From assembly GCA_002410125.1 (NCBI GenBank), contig DHQH01000079.1:400-38626 (forward strand): a DNA stretch of 38,227 nt. Reading direction: 5' to 3'. Position 1 is the stretch's first letter. Every line of letters starts with the position of its first letter. Below are positions 15,134 through 23,736 of the stretch, one piece after another. The translations under genes and the position numbers were made by a program. This DNA is from Alphaproteobacteria bacterium UBA5343 (lineage in GTDB: Bacteria; Pseudomonadota; Alphaproteobacteria; RF32; UBA5343). Below the pieces are notes generated by a model, which was not told where the DNA came from, did no database searches, and saw only the letters and a list, made by a program, of their open reading frames with translations.

Positions 15134-16525
15134 TTACAGGCCTAATTTAATTTTTGCTACCAATTCCTTAACCGTCGGAATATGCCCATTCTTATATAAT
15201 GGATCATCAGCAAAGTTATAAACTTGATGACCTGCAAATAATAAATTATCTTCCAATCTACCACCATGTCCTAAGTCATATAAAGTTTTATGAATACAAA
15301 AAGATCTAGGATCAGGAGATTTCATAGTTAAACCTTCATATTGTGTCCAAGAAGAGAAAGAACAAGCAGAAATACAGCCCACACAATTTTTTCTATCCTC
15401 TTTAATTCCATCAGCTTCTTGCTGGTTTAAGAATACTAATGTGTTATCAGGAGTTGTTTGGATGATATTATATCCATTTCTTATTTGCGATTCTGCTTTT
15501 TGATAATCAGATGATTTTATAAAATACGACTTACTACCATCTTTAAATTCATAATCAAGTTCATCGCTTTTTTCTTTAGCAAATGGTACTTGTTCTTCTG
15601 TTCTTCTAATAAGTTTTTCTAAGAAACTATTTTTGATAGCTGATGAGAAAAAGCCAGTAGGACTAAATTTTTGTAAAATCACATCGCCTTTTTTTAATGT
15701 CAAAAGAAGTTTCTTAAATGCTTCTGAAACAGGGCTTTCTTTTGTCACCATAGGTCTAGTTCCAAATTGGAAAGCAACATTGCCAAGCTCTTCATTATCA
15801 ATATAATCTTGCCAGTCTTTTAATGCCCAAACACCACCAGCAATAATGATAGGAACATCTTTTGATAGTCCTGCTTTTTCCATAGCTTTTCTAACTTTTA
15901 GGATTCTTTCATAAGGGTCTTCTGGTCGTTTAGGATCTTCTGCATTTGTAAGGCCATTATGTCCACCTGCAAGCCACGGATCTTCATAAACAATTCCACC
16001 AAAGAAATCTACAAAGTTAGAATAAGCCCTTTTCCATAGTATTTGAAAAGCTCTAGCAGATGATACGATAGGGTAGTAATAAACTTCATATTTAGAAGCA
16101 ATTTCACCTAATTTATAAGGAAGACCAGCACCACAAGTAACACCGTGAACAAGTTTTTTTGCTCCATCTAAAACACCATGTAAAATTTCTTCAGCTCCAC
16201 CAGATTCCCAAAGCATATTAATATGAATTCTACCATTGCCTTGTGATTCTTGATGAGCAATTTTTGCTTGAGCAATTCCACCTCTAATTGCCTGCGCAAT
16301 CATCTCTTTGTGTTTTTCTAATCTGCTTTTGCCTTCATATGTTTCTTTTACTACATTTCCATTTTCATCATAAAAATCAGGAGAAATACCAGAGAAAGTT
16401 CCAATTCCACCTTCTCTTGCCCATGCCCCAGCACTCTTACCATCTGAGCCGTTAATTCCCTTTCCACCTTCAACAAGAGGTAATACTTTTTTTCCTGACA
16501 TCATAATGGGATTAAGAACTTTCAT
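15134..16525 (-). CDS. Nitronate monooxygenase-like FMN protein with Cys-rich C terminus
   Basis: A 463-residue member of the NPD/FabK-type FMN-dependent TIM-barrel superfamily (nitronate monooxygenase, enoyl reductase FabK and relatives). The barrel part carries GAWAREGGIGTFSGI, HGVTCGAGLPYKL, DFFGGIVYEDPWLAGGHNG, PIIIAGGVWALKDW and FQFGTRP, the flavin phosphate and active-site loops. After about residue 260 the protein has an extra segment of 200 residues with Cys381, Cys384, Cys388 (NCVGCISACSFSSW) and Cys410. This spacing could hold an iron-sulfur cluster. The substrate is unknown; nitronate oxidation should not be assumed. The ATG has AGGA eight bases upstream. It stands alone between two non-coding regions. 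Confidence 0.8.
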   Translation of the reverse strand: MKVLNPIMMSGKKVLPLVEGGKGINGSDGKSAGAWAREGGIGTFSGISPDFYDENGNVVKETYEGKSRLEKHKEMIAQAIRGGIAQAKIAHQESQGNGRIHINMLWESGGAEEILHGVLDGAKKLVHGVTCGAGLPYKLGEIASKYEVYYYPIVSSARAFQILWKRAYSNFVDFFGGIVYEDPWLAGGHNGLTNAEDPKRPEDPYERILKVRKAMEKAGLSKDVPIIIAGGVWALKDWQDYIDNEELGNVAFQFGTRPMVTKESPVSEAFKKLLLTLKKGDVILQKFSPTGFFSSAIKNSFLEKLIRRTEEQVPFAKEKSDELDYEFKDGSKSYFIKSSDYQKAESQIRNGYNIIQTTPDNTLVFLNQQEADGIKEDRKNCVGCISACSFSSWTQYEGLTMKSPDPRSFCIHKTLYDLGHGGRLEDNLLFAGHQVYNFADDPLYKNGHIPTVKELVAKIKLGL

Positions 16526-16674
16526 ATAAAATATCCTATCTTCAATTTTTAAGTTGCCCCCATCTTATACATATTGTAACAAAATTGAAACAATTTTTTA
16601 TCCATTGTATAAAAAAAATATAATCTATTTTTTATATTGCTTTTTATATATTCTCTATATTGAAAAAAAACAAC

Positions 16675-16704
16675 AAAAAGGCTTGGAAATTTCCAAGCCT
16701 TTTT
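16675..16704 (-). terminator. Perfect palindromic terminator after pnp
   Basis: A 30-bp perfect palindrome (arms AAAAAGGCTTGGAAA/TTTCCAAGCCTTTTT) starts 30 bp after the pnp stop. On the minus strand T-rich sequence follows. The fully symmetric form with A and T tracts could terminate transcription both ways. Confidence 0.92.
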
Positions 16705-16733
16705 CATTGTTTCTCAGTCATACCGAGTAGGCA

Positions 16734-18875
16734 TTAGGAGTCTTCAAACTTTTGATAGTCTTGTTGAATACCTGTCTCTTGATTTATATTCTTAATAGTA
16801 AGTTTAATCTTACCTCTATTATCAACGCCAAGAACTTTAACAAAAGCTTTATCGCCTTCATTTAGATAATCAGTAACTTTTTCAGCTCTTTCATTTGAAA
16901 GTTCAGAAATATGTACTAAACCATCTCTACCCATAAAGTTAACAAAAGCACCAAAATCCATAATTTTAACAACTTTACCTTCATAGATATGACCAACTTC
17001 AGGTTCAGCCACAATACCGTGAATCCAATCAAGAGCTTTTTGACCATCTTCAGCATTAACAGCAGCAACAGAAATAATACCGTCATCGCTAATATCAATT
17101 TTACAACCAGTTTTTTCTGTGATTTCTCTGATTACTTTACCACCAGTACCAATCACTTCTCTGATTTTATCAGGATTGATTTTGATAGTTGTAATTCTAG
17201 GAGCATTTTCGCTAACAGTAGATCTACCTTCAGAAATAACACTATTCATATTTTCTAAAATAGTATTTCTACCTTCATTAGCTTGAGCTAATGCGATTTC
17301 CATAATTTCTTTAGTAATAGAAGTGATTTTAATATCCATTTGTAAAGCAGTAATACCATCTTTTGTACCAGCAACTTTAAAGTCCATATCACCAAGATGA
17401 TCTTCATCACCTAAAATATCAGAAAGAACTTGGAATTCACCACTTTCTTCTTTTATAAGACCCATAGCAATACCAGCAACAGGTTTTGTTAAAGGAACAC
17501 CAGCATCCATAAGAGACAATGAAGTACCACAAACAGTAGCCATAGAAGAAGAACCATTTGATTCCATAATCTCAGATACAGCTCTAATTGTATAAGGGAA
17601 TTTGTCTGCTGAAGGAAGCATAGGATGAATAGCTCTCCATGCTAATTTACCATGGCCGATTTCACGACGGCCAGGGGCTCCAACTCTACCACATTCACCA
17701 ACAGAATATGGAGGGAAGTTATAATGAAGCATAAACGGCTCTTTATATTCACCTGCAATCGCATCAATAACTTGTTCGTCTTGCCCAGTACCAAGAGTTG
17801 TAACAACTAAAGCCTGAGTTTCACCTCTAGTAAATAAACCAGAACCATGAACTTTAGGAAGAACACCAACTTCACATTCAATAGCTCTAACAGTTTTTGT
17901 ATCTCTACCGTCAATTCTAACTCCAGTTTTAATAACTGCAGAACGAACGATATTACTTTCTAGTTTTTTGAAAACACTAGCCGCAACTTTATGAGCCATT
18001 GCATTCTCTTCAGTTTCTTCACCTAAAGATGCTAGAGCTTTTTCCCATGCTGCAGCCACTTTTTTACCACGAGCCATTTTTTCTGTAGTTTTGAAAGCAT
18101 CGTCTAAATCAGCACCAATTAGTTTTTCAAAAGCAGTATATACTTCATCAAATTCTTTTGGTTGAGCAGGAGCTTCCCATTTTTCTTTTCCAGCTTCTTT
18201 TTCTAACTCTTTAATCATGCTAATTACTGGTTGGAATTTTTCAAAACCAAACATAACAGCATCAAGCATAACTTTTTCTGATAATTCGTGAGCTTCAGAT
18301 TCAACCATTAACACACCTTCTGTAGTACCAGCAACAGATAGGTTAAGTTTTGATTCTTCCATTTGAGCATTAGTTGGGTTAAGAACAAACTCTTCGTTAA
18401 TATAACCAACTTTAGCACCAGCAATAGGGCCCATAAATGGCACACCAGAAAGAGTAAGTGCAGCTGATGCACCAATCATAGCTAATGTTTCAGGTTCATT
18501 AGTTCCATCATAAGAAATCAATGTACAAACAACTTGTACTTCATTCTTAAAGTTGCTAGGGAATAATGGTCTAATAGGTCTATCAATAAGTCTTGATGTA
18601 AGAGTTTCTTTTTCACTTGGGCGACCTTCTCTTTTAAAGAAACCACCAGGGATTTTACCAGCAGAATAAGTTTTTTCTTGATAATTCACTGTTAATGGGA
18701 AGAAATCTTGTCCTTCTTTTTCTTCTTTAGCTGCAGATACAGCAACATGTACAACTGTTTCCCCCATTGTTACTAAAACAGAACCAGCAGCTTGTCTAGC
18801 AACCTTACCTGTTTCAATACTTAGCTTTTGACCATCCCAGTCTATTTCTTTCTTAACAACATTAAACATTGTCAT
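16734..18875 (-). CDS. pnp: Polyribonucleotide nucleotidyltransferase (PNPase)
   Basis: Phosphorolytic 3'-5' exoribonuclease, a trimer and degradosome component. The product (about 713 residues) has the first RNase PH domain (VLVTMGETVVHVAVSAA, GFFKREGRPSEKETLTSRLIDRPIRPLFP), an all-helical linker and the second RNase PH domain (VRIDGRDTKTVRAIECEVGVLP, FTRGETQALVVTTLGT, YNFPPYSVGE, GHGKLAWRAI, SNGSSSMATVCGTSLSLMDAGVP, GDEDHLGDMDFKVAGT with the catalytic Asp residues). A KH domain (IGTGGKVIREITEKTGCKIDI) and an S1 domain (GHIYEGKVVKIMDFGAFVNF) follow. The longer reading from 18974 is not a real start; the ATG at 18875 follows AAAAGGAAAA and begins MTMFNVVKKEI, as in relatives. It lies downstream of rpsO with a hairpin in between. 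Confidence 0.98.
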   Translation of the reverse strand: MTMFNVVKKEIDWDGQKLSIETGKVARQAAGSVLVTMGETVVHVAVSAAKEEKEGQDFFPLTVNYQEKTYSAGKIPGGFFKREGRPSEKETLTSRLIDRPIRPLFPSNFKNEVQVVCTLISYDGTNEPETLAMIGASAALTLSGVPFMGPIAGAKVGYINEEFVLNPTNAQMEESKLNLSVAGTTEGVLMVESEAHELSEKVMLDAVMFGFEKFQPVISMIKELEKEAGKEKWEAPAQPKEFDEVYTAFEKLIGADLDDAFKTTEKMARGKKVAAAWEKALASLGEETEENAMAHKVAASVFKKLESNIVRSAVIKTGVRIDGRDTKTVRAIECEVGVLPKVHGSGLFTRGETQALVVTTLGTGQDEQVIDAIAGEYKEPFMLHYNFPPYSVGECGRVGAPGRREIGHGKLAWRAIHPMLPSADKFPYTIRAVSEIMESNGSSSMATVCGTSLSLMDAGVPLTKPVAGIAMGLIKEESGEFQVLSDILGDEDHLGDMDFKVAGTKDGITALQMDIKITSITKEIMEIALAQANEGRNTILENMNSVISEGRSTVSENAPRITTIKINPDKIREVIGTGGKVIREITEKTGCKIDISDDGIISVAAVNAEDGQKALDWIHGIVAEPEVGHIYEGKVVKIMDFGAFVNFMGRDGLVHISELSNERAEKVTDYLNEGDKAFVKVLGVDNRGKIKLTIKNINQETGIQQDYQKFEDS

Positions 18876-18918
18876 TATATTATTTTCCTTTTCTAAAATC
18901 GCAGCCGATTTATTATTT

Positions 18919-18946
18919 ATTATCTTTTTTAATATTTCCAAGACAA
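18919..18946 (-). promoter_or_regulatory. Candidate pnp promoter
   Basis: On the minus strand TTGTCT (18946-18941) and GATAAT (18924-18919) are 16 bp apart. The -10 is one base from TATAAT. It lies about 44 bp upstream of the pnp ATG. The -35 match is weak; pnp may also be read from the rpsO transcript. Confidence 0.3.
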
Positions 18947-18976
18947 TGAATAATAAACCAGCTACATCTACCAAAA

Positions 18977-18996
18977 TTACATCACGATTGATGTAA
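18977..18996 (-). promoter_or_regulatory. Hairpin in the rpsO-pnp leader
   Basis: A perfect 8-bp inverted repeat TTACATCA-cgat-TGATGTAA, just downstream of the rpsO terminator and about 100 bp upstream of the pnp start. In other bacteria an RNase III-cut stem in this leader serves PNPase autocontrol; a similar role here is only inferred from place. Confidence 0.4.
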
Positions 18997-19000
18997 TAAA

Positions 19001-19030
19001 AGTCCGCATAAGTAAGAACTCATGCGGACT
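19001..19030 (-). terminator. Terminator between rpsO and pnp
   Basis: A perfect 9-bp stem AGTCCGCAT (19001-19009)/ATGCGGACT (19022-19030), 7 bp after the rpsO stop. On the minus strand it is followed by TTTTATTAC. Partial read-through into pnp is common in this gene pair. Confidence 0.8.
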
Positions 19031-19037
19031 AAAAAAA

Positions 19038-19307
19038 TTATTTTCTAAGACCAAGTTTCTTAATGATGTTTTGGTATCTAGATTCGTCTTTTTTCTTTAA
19101 GTAGTCTAAAAGTCTTCTTCTTTTACCAACTAATTTCATTAAACCAAGTCTACCATGGTGATCTTTGTGATGTTCTTTGAAATGTTCAGTTAAGTTAGAA
19201 ATTCTTGTAGAAAGAATTGCAATTTGAACTTCTGCAGAACCTGTATCACCATCTTTAGTAGCGAATTCTTTAATTAATTCTTGTTTTTTTTCATTTGTAA
19301 TCGACAT
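19038..19307 (-). CDS. rpsO: 30S ribosomal protein S15
   Basis: Primary 16S rRNA-binding protein of the 30S platform. The 89-residue product has the complete S15 sequence: MSITNEKKQELIKEFATKDGDTGSAEVQIAILSTRISNLTEHFKEHHKDHHGRLGLMKLVGKRRRLLDYLKKKD, including the DTGSxEVQ and HxKDHHSRRGL-like rRNA contacts. The ATG at 19307 follows AAAGGATATATTG; a TTG three bases earlier gives a one-residue longer reading. It lies between truB and pnp, the usual order. Confidence 0.98.
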   Translation of the reverse strand: MSITNEKKQELIKEFATKDGDTGSAEVQIAILSTRISNLTEHFKEHHKDHHGRLGLMKLVGKRRRLLDYLKKKDESRYQNIIKKLGLRK

Positions 19308-19406
19308 CAATATATCCTTTTTAATTTATAATCTTGCCCAGCGATTGCTTCATCTCAAAGCCTGATAAACAACTATCGAAGTTCATCATCTCACAACAAA
19401 CCATTA

Positions 19407-20327
19407 CTAAGCAATGTTGAATACTTTAAAGGGATGCATAACATTGCCCTTTATTTTTATTAATGCTATTGGAGTATTTTCAAACATTGCAAAAGCAACA
19501 TTATCTTTAAGCTTAGCTTTATCAAATTTCAAATCATCTCTGATTCTAATTCTTTTACCTTGCTTTAATCCAACAGCCTCTACTTCATTTATGGCTAATA
19601 CCGCGATGTCGCGCAGTACAGTCTCTAAAGGAAGTAAAACTTCTTGCGAGTTGCCACCATAAGACAATTCTTCTAATTTTTCAAGTGTTATTGCATCGTC
19701 TGTATCAAAAGGAAGTGCTTTAGTTCTTCTAAGCTCTTTCACAAAGCAAATAGCTCCCAATTCGTAAGCAATATCACGAGCCAAAGACCTAACATAAGTT
19801 CCCTTTGAGCACTTAACTCTTAACTTAATACTGGTTTTATCAAATTTTTCAATAAAATCAAGGGAAAAAATCTCTATTTCTCTTTTTTTGATTTCAAATT
19901 CTTCGCCTTTTCTGGCTAAATCATAGGCTCTTTTTCCATCGATTTTAATTGCAGAAAATTTAGGTGGTGTTTGTTCTACTGTACCAATAAAGTTTGGAAT
20001 TATTTCTTTTATATTTTTTTCACTAGGAATAATATTTGATTTTTTTATAACTTCACCATCAATATCAAGACTATCAGTTTCTTTACCAAACTCCATAACA
20101 AACTCATATTCTTTTATTCCATCCATAACAAAAGATATGGTTTTTGTAGCTTCGCCAATCGCAATTGGTAAAATTCCTGTTGCAAAAGGGTCTAAAGTTC
20201 CACTATGTCCAGCTTTTTTTACATTGAGAAATCTTCTAACCATTCCCACAACTCTGTTTGAGGTCATGTCTTTGGGTTTGTCGATAATAACCCAACCGCT
20301 ATAATTATTTAGCTCTTTTTTACTCAT
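19407..20327 (-). CDS. truB: tRNA pseudouridine(55) synthase
   Basis: Makes pseudouridine 55 in the T-loop of nearly all tRNAs. The protein (306 residues) shows GWVIIDKPKDMTSNRVV, then the catalytic-loop motif KKAGHSGTLDPFATGILPIAIGEATK with the nucleophilic Asp, PPKFSAIKIDGKRAYDLARKG, and RVKCSKGTYVRSLARDIAYELG. This is the TruB layout at normal length. Its ATG overlaps the rbfA stop (ATGAGTAA), so the two are translationally coupled. It is followed by rpsO after a 97-bp gap. The C-terminal extension after residue 240 matches the small beta domain common in alphaproteobacterial TruB. Confidence 0.98.
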   Translation of the reverse strand: MSKKELNNYSGWVIIDKPKDMTSNRVVGMVRRFLNVKKAGHSGTLDPFATGILPIAIGEATKTISFVMDGIKEYEFVMEFGKETDSLDIDGEVIKKSNIIPSEKNIKEIIPNFIGTVEQTPPKFSAIKIDGKRAYDLARKGEEFEIKKREIEIFSLDFIEKFDKTSIKLRVKCSKGTYVRSLARDIAYELGAICFVKELRRTKALPFDTDDAITLEKLEELSYGGNSQEVLLPLETVLRDIAVLAINEVEAVGLKQGKRIRIRDDLKFDKAKLKDNVAFAMFENTPIALIKIKGNVMHPFKVFNIA

Positions 20328-20718
20328 CGTCAGTTTTTGCTAAATCTTCAGCAACTTTGGGATTTCTAAGTAGAGATTCGATTCTAAATGCTTCATCAAA
20401 GCTGTCATCTTTATAAAATTTAATTTCAGGGGTGAATTTACTCACCATATTTTTACCTAATTGCTTTCTAACATAACCCTTAGATTCATTAAGTCCTAAA
20501 ACAATTTCATCAATTCTATCACCATTAAAAGTGATAACAAATATTTTAGCATTTTTAAGATCCGCAGAAATTCTAACTTCGGTAACCGTAATTACTTTAC
20601 CTTCAATTTCTGGGTTTCTAATATCGCCTCTTTCAAAAATACCAGAAACGATCCTTTTAATTTCTTCACCAACCCTAAGCTGTCTTTGAGTTGGTTCTTT
20701 ACTTTGATTCTTTCTCAT
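20320..20718 (-). CDS. rbfA: 30S ribosome-binding factor A
   Basis: RbfA assists late 16S rRNA processing and 30S maturation. The 132-residue protein starts with QRQLRVGEEIKRIVSGIFERGDI and contains ITVTEVRISADLKNAKIFVITF, then LNESKGYVRKQLGKNMVSKFTPEIKFYKDDSFDEAFRIESLL, the KH-type fold of the family. It ends in a short acidic tail that overlaps the truB start. Only 3 bp separate it from infB. Together these spacings mark a tight operon with coupled translation. Confidence 0.97.
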   Translation of the reverse strand: MRKNQSKEPTQRQLRVGEEIKRIVSGIFERGDIRNPEIEGKVITVTEVRISADLKNAKIFVITFNGDRIDEIVLGLNESKGYVRKQLGKNMVSKFTPEIKFYKDDSFDEAFRIESLLRNPKVAEDLAKTDDE

Positions 20719-20721
20719 AGA

Positions 20722-23154
20722 TTAGATCTCTTTATCTTCCAAAGTTACCTTGATTTCTTCAATTTCATAACATTCAATAAAGTCACCTTTTTGAATATCA
20801 TTATAATTTTCAAATGACATACCACATTCATAACCTTCTTTAACTTCTTTTTGGTCATCTTTAAATCGTTTTAATTGACCAAGAGTTCCATCATGAATAA
20901 CCACATTATCACGAAGAAGTCTAACTTTAGCACCTCTCTTAACAACACCTTCTGTTACCATACAACCAGCAACCTTACCAACTTTAGTAATGTTAAATAC
21001 ATCTCTGATTTCCGAGTAACCAATAATATTTTCTTTTAATTCAGGTGTAAGCATACCCTCTAATGCAAGTTTAATATCATCAGCTAAATCATAAATGATA
21101 GAGTAATATCTAATATCAATACCTTCTCTTTTTGCCATAGCTCTTGCTTGAGGATTTGCTCTAACATTGAAACCAAGTACTAAAGCATGTGATGCTTTTG
21201 CAAGTGTAATATCAGATTCGTTAATTCCACCAACAGCTGAGTGAAGAACAGATACTTTAACTTCTTTATTAGCCATTTTTTCTAATGTACCAATAATAGC
21301 TTCAACTGAACCTTGAACATCACCTTTAATAATGATTGGTAAAGATTTAACTTCACCAGATTTAATCTTGTCAAACATTTGTTCCATTGCCGTTTTTGCA
21401 GATTTAACAGATAATGCCTGTCTTTCTTTTCTTTGACGATATTCAGCAACTTCACGAGCTTTAGCTTCCGTTTCAACTACAATAAAATCATCACCTGCAG
21501 ATGGTGTCCCTTGTAATCCTAAAACCTCAGCAGGAACAGCAGGTTCAGCATTCTTAATATGCTCACCTTTTTCTGTTAATAATGCTCTCACTCTACCCCA
21601 TTCTTTACCGGTAACAAAGATATCACCAATTTTAAGAGTACCTTTTTGAACTAACACGGTTGCAACACTACCCCTACCTTTTTCCATCTTAGCCTCAACA
21701 ACTACACCTTCTGCTTTTCTATTAGGATTTGCTTTAAGGTCTAAAATTTCTGATTGTAAAACGATGGCTTCAACTAGTTTATTAAGATTAGTTCTTTGCT
21801 TTGCAGAAACTTCTGCACATAAAATTTCACCACCCATTTCTTCAACTACTAATTCATGGCTAAGTAGCTCTGTTTTTACTCTGTTTGGATCTGCACCAGG
21901 TACATCCATTTTATTAATCGCAACCACAATTGGAACTCCAGCAGCTTTTGCGTGAGTTATAGCTTCAATTGTTTGTGGCATAATACCGTCATTTGCAGCA
22001 ACAACTAATACTACAATATCTGTAACTTGTGCCCCACGAGATCTCATTTCTGTAAAAGCAGCGTGACCAGGAGTATCAATGAAAGTAATTTTTTTATTGC
22101 CATCAACCATAATTTGATAAGCACCAATATGCTGTGTAATACCACCAGCTTCACCCTCAGCAATATTTGTTTCTTTTAATGCATCAAGTAGAGATGTTTT
22201 ACCATGATCCACATGTCCCATAATAGTCACAACAGGAGCCCTTGATACTAAATCTTTTTCATCATCTTCAACTGATTTAATCTGATCTTCAATATCACTA
22301 TCCGCAACTCTTCTAAATTTATGCCCCATTTCTTCAACAACAATTTGTGCAGTGTCAGCATCAATTGGTTGGTTAATGGTTGCCATAACACCAAGTCCCA
22401 TTAGTTTTTTTATCACATCAGCACTTTTTGCACTCATTCTATTTGCTAATTCTTGAACCGTAATAGTTTCAGGGATAACAACTTCTCTTTTAACATTTTC
22501 ACCTTGAGATAATTGTTGTTGGTGTTTTTGTTTTTCTTTCTTTCTAGCTCTTTTAATAGAAGCAAGAGATCTATGTCTTTGTTCTTGCCATTCATCATCT
22601 TCATTAATGTCATAAATTGAAATTTTTGCTTCTCTTCTTCTATCTTCTCCGCCTTTTTTGCTTACTTTTTTCTTAGCTTCTTCTTCCCAAGTTTCGTTAT
22701 CTTTTTTAGTAGATCCTTTATGATCTCTACCGCCTTCTTTGTTTGGGTTTACAACTTTTCCTTCTTCTTTTTCTGAAGATGTTTGAACTGTCGATTTTGT
22801 TATTGTCTTTTCTTGTTTTTTATCTTTAGTTTTTTGCTCTGAAACAGTTTCTTTTCTAGTTTCTTTCTTCTCTTGGTCTTTTTGAGCTTCTTTTTCTTTT
22901 TGAGCTAATTCTCTTTTATTTCTTTCTTTAGCTTCTTGAGCCTCTTTATGTTTAGCTTCTTGTAGTAATTTTAATTTAGCCGCTTTTTCACTATCCATTT
23001 GTGTATCAGCCACACTCTTACTACCAGTAACAACTCTTTTCTTTCTAACTTCAACTTTAATGCTATTAGATTTTTTATGAGAAGCAGCACCAACATTTGC
23101 TTTTAATGTTAGTTTACCTTTGCCAGACAATGTTAATTTTTTTTCTTCAGCCAT
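20722..23154 (-). CDS. infB: Translation initiation factor IF-2
   Basis: GTPase that places fMet-tRNA on the 30S subunit and joins the subunits. The 810-residue product opens with an N-terminal segment found in alphaproteobacterial IF-2 (KKLTLSGKGKLTLKAN), then a Lys/Glu-rich disordered stretch (about 50-180). The IF2_N module (ETITVQELANRMSAKSADVIKKLMGLGVMATINQ, 229-262) follows. The G domain has GHVDHGKT (313-320), DTPGHAAF, NKMD and SAKQ-type loops. The domain II barrel and the C-terminal fMet-tRNA-binding domain (GMSFENYNDIQKGDFIECYEIEE) complete it. AGGATATTTT precedes the ATG. It lies between the ylxR-like gene and rbfA. Confidence 0.99.
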   Translation of the reverse strand: MAEEKKLTLSGKGKLTLKANVGAASHKKSNSIKVEVRKKRVVTGSKSVADTQMDSEKAAKLKLLQEAKHKEAQEAKERNKRELAQKEKEAQKDQEKKETRKETVSEQKTKDKKQEKTITKSTVQTSSEKEEGKVVNPNKEGGRDHKGSTKKDNETWEEEAKKKVSKKGGEDRRREAKISIYDINEDDEWQEQRHRSLASIKRARKKEKQKHQQQLSQGENVKREVVIPETITVQELANRMSAKSADVIKKLMGLGVMATINQPIDADTAQIVVEEMGHKFRRVADSDIEDQIKSVEDDEKDLVSRAPVVTIMGHVDHGKTSLLDALKETNIAEGEAGGITQHIGAYQIMVDGNKKITFIDTPGHAAFTEMRSRGAQVTDIVVLVVAANDGIMPQTIEAITHAKAAGVPIVVAINKMDVPGADPNRVKTELLSHELVVEEMGGEILCAEVSAKQRTNLNKLVEAIVLQSEILDLKANPNRKAEGVVVEAKMEKGRGSVATVLVQKGTLKIGDIFVTGKEWGRVRALLTEKGEHIKNAEPAVPAEVLGLQGTPSAGDDFIVVETEAKAREVAEYRQRKERQALSVKSAKTAMEQMFDKIKSGEVKSLPIIIKGDVQGSVEAIIGTLEKMANKEVKVSVLHSAVGGINESDITLAKASHALVLGFNVRANPQARAMAKREGIDIRYYSIIYDLADDIKLALEGMLTPELKENIIGYSEIRDVFNITKVGKVAGCMVTEGVVKRGAKVRLLRDNVVIHDGTLGQLKRFKDDQKEVKEGYECGMSFENYNDIQKGDFIECYEIEEIKVTLEDKEI

Positions 23155-23196
23155 TTTCTAAAATATCCTCGATAATGATTTTAATTCCTTTTACCA

Positions 23197-23709
23197 CTAA
23201 TTTTCAAAAAAATCCAACGATTCTATCAATTTTAATAAATTAGTGGCTATTTTACCTTTCAATAAAGCAATATGAACAGTATTTTCTTTAGCTAATATTC
23301 TATCTAATTCATCAATACTAAAAACTTCAAACTGCCTAACATTATTAGTTTTTATCTTATCTTTGCCAGCTTTGCTCCCATCTTTTGCTGAGATTATAAA
23401 TTCTATTTTTGTAGACTTTGACTTAATCTTGTCAAATCCACAAATCAGGCTACCACTCTTATTAGCCAAGCTAATCATTCCAGCAATCTGCTTTTTCAAA
23501 CTCTCTTCAATTTTTTGAACCATATCATCAGCAATTTTTATATCATCACCAAATGCTTCAAAAAATCTTCCTTCTTCAATCGCCGCTATAATAGATTTTT
23601 TATTAGCTTCAATTAAAACACCTTCAGCTTCAATCTTATTAAAAATATCAGCTATCAGATAATTGTCAGGAGAAACAACAAATTTTAACATTTTTGTTTT
23701 ATCGGTCAT
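23197..23709 (-). CDS. YlxR/L7Ae-like nucleic-acid-binding protein, shortened N terminus
   Basis: In Alphaproteobacteria a two-part protein lies between nusA and infB: an N-terminal YlxR (DUF448) domain and a C-terminal L7Ae-like domain. This 170-residue product keeps the second half well: LKKQIAGMISLANKSGSLICGFDKIKSKSTKIEFIISAKDGSKAGKDKIK, then FSIDELDRILAKENTVHIALLKGKIATNLL. The YlxR part is worn down. The usual R-x-C-I-x-T-G-E start is missing (the protein begins near LKFVVSPD), and the PGRG motif corresponds to EAEG. The ATG at 23709 follows GGAGTTGGGAGAA; the longer TTG reading is less likely. Tight spacing with nusA and infB indicates one operon. Confidence 0.8.
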   Translation of the reverse strand: MTDKTKMLKFVVSPDNYLIADIFNKIEAEGVLIEANKKSIIAAIEEGRFFEAFGDDIKIADDMVQKIEESLKKQIAGMISLANKSGSLICGFDKIKSKSTKIEFIISAKDGSKAGKDKIKTNNVRQFEVFSIDELDRILAKENTVHIALLKGKIATNLLKLIESLDFFEN

Positions 23710-23736
23710 TTCTCCCAACTCCTTTACTCAAGCGAT

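Noticed and set aside
18876..18974. 33-residue N-terminal extension of PNPase
   Set aside because: It has no Shine-Dalgarno and no similarity to PNPase N termini, while the ATG at 18875 has both.
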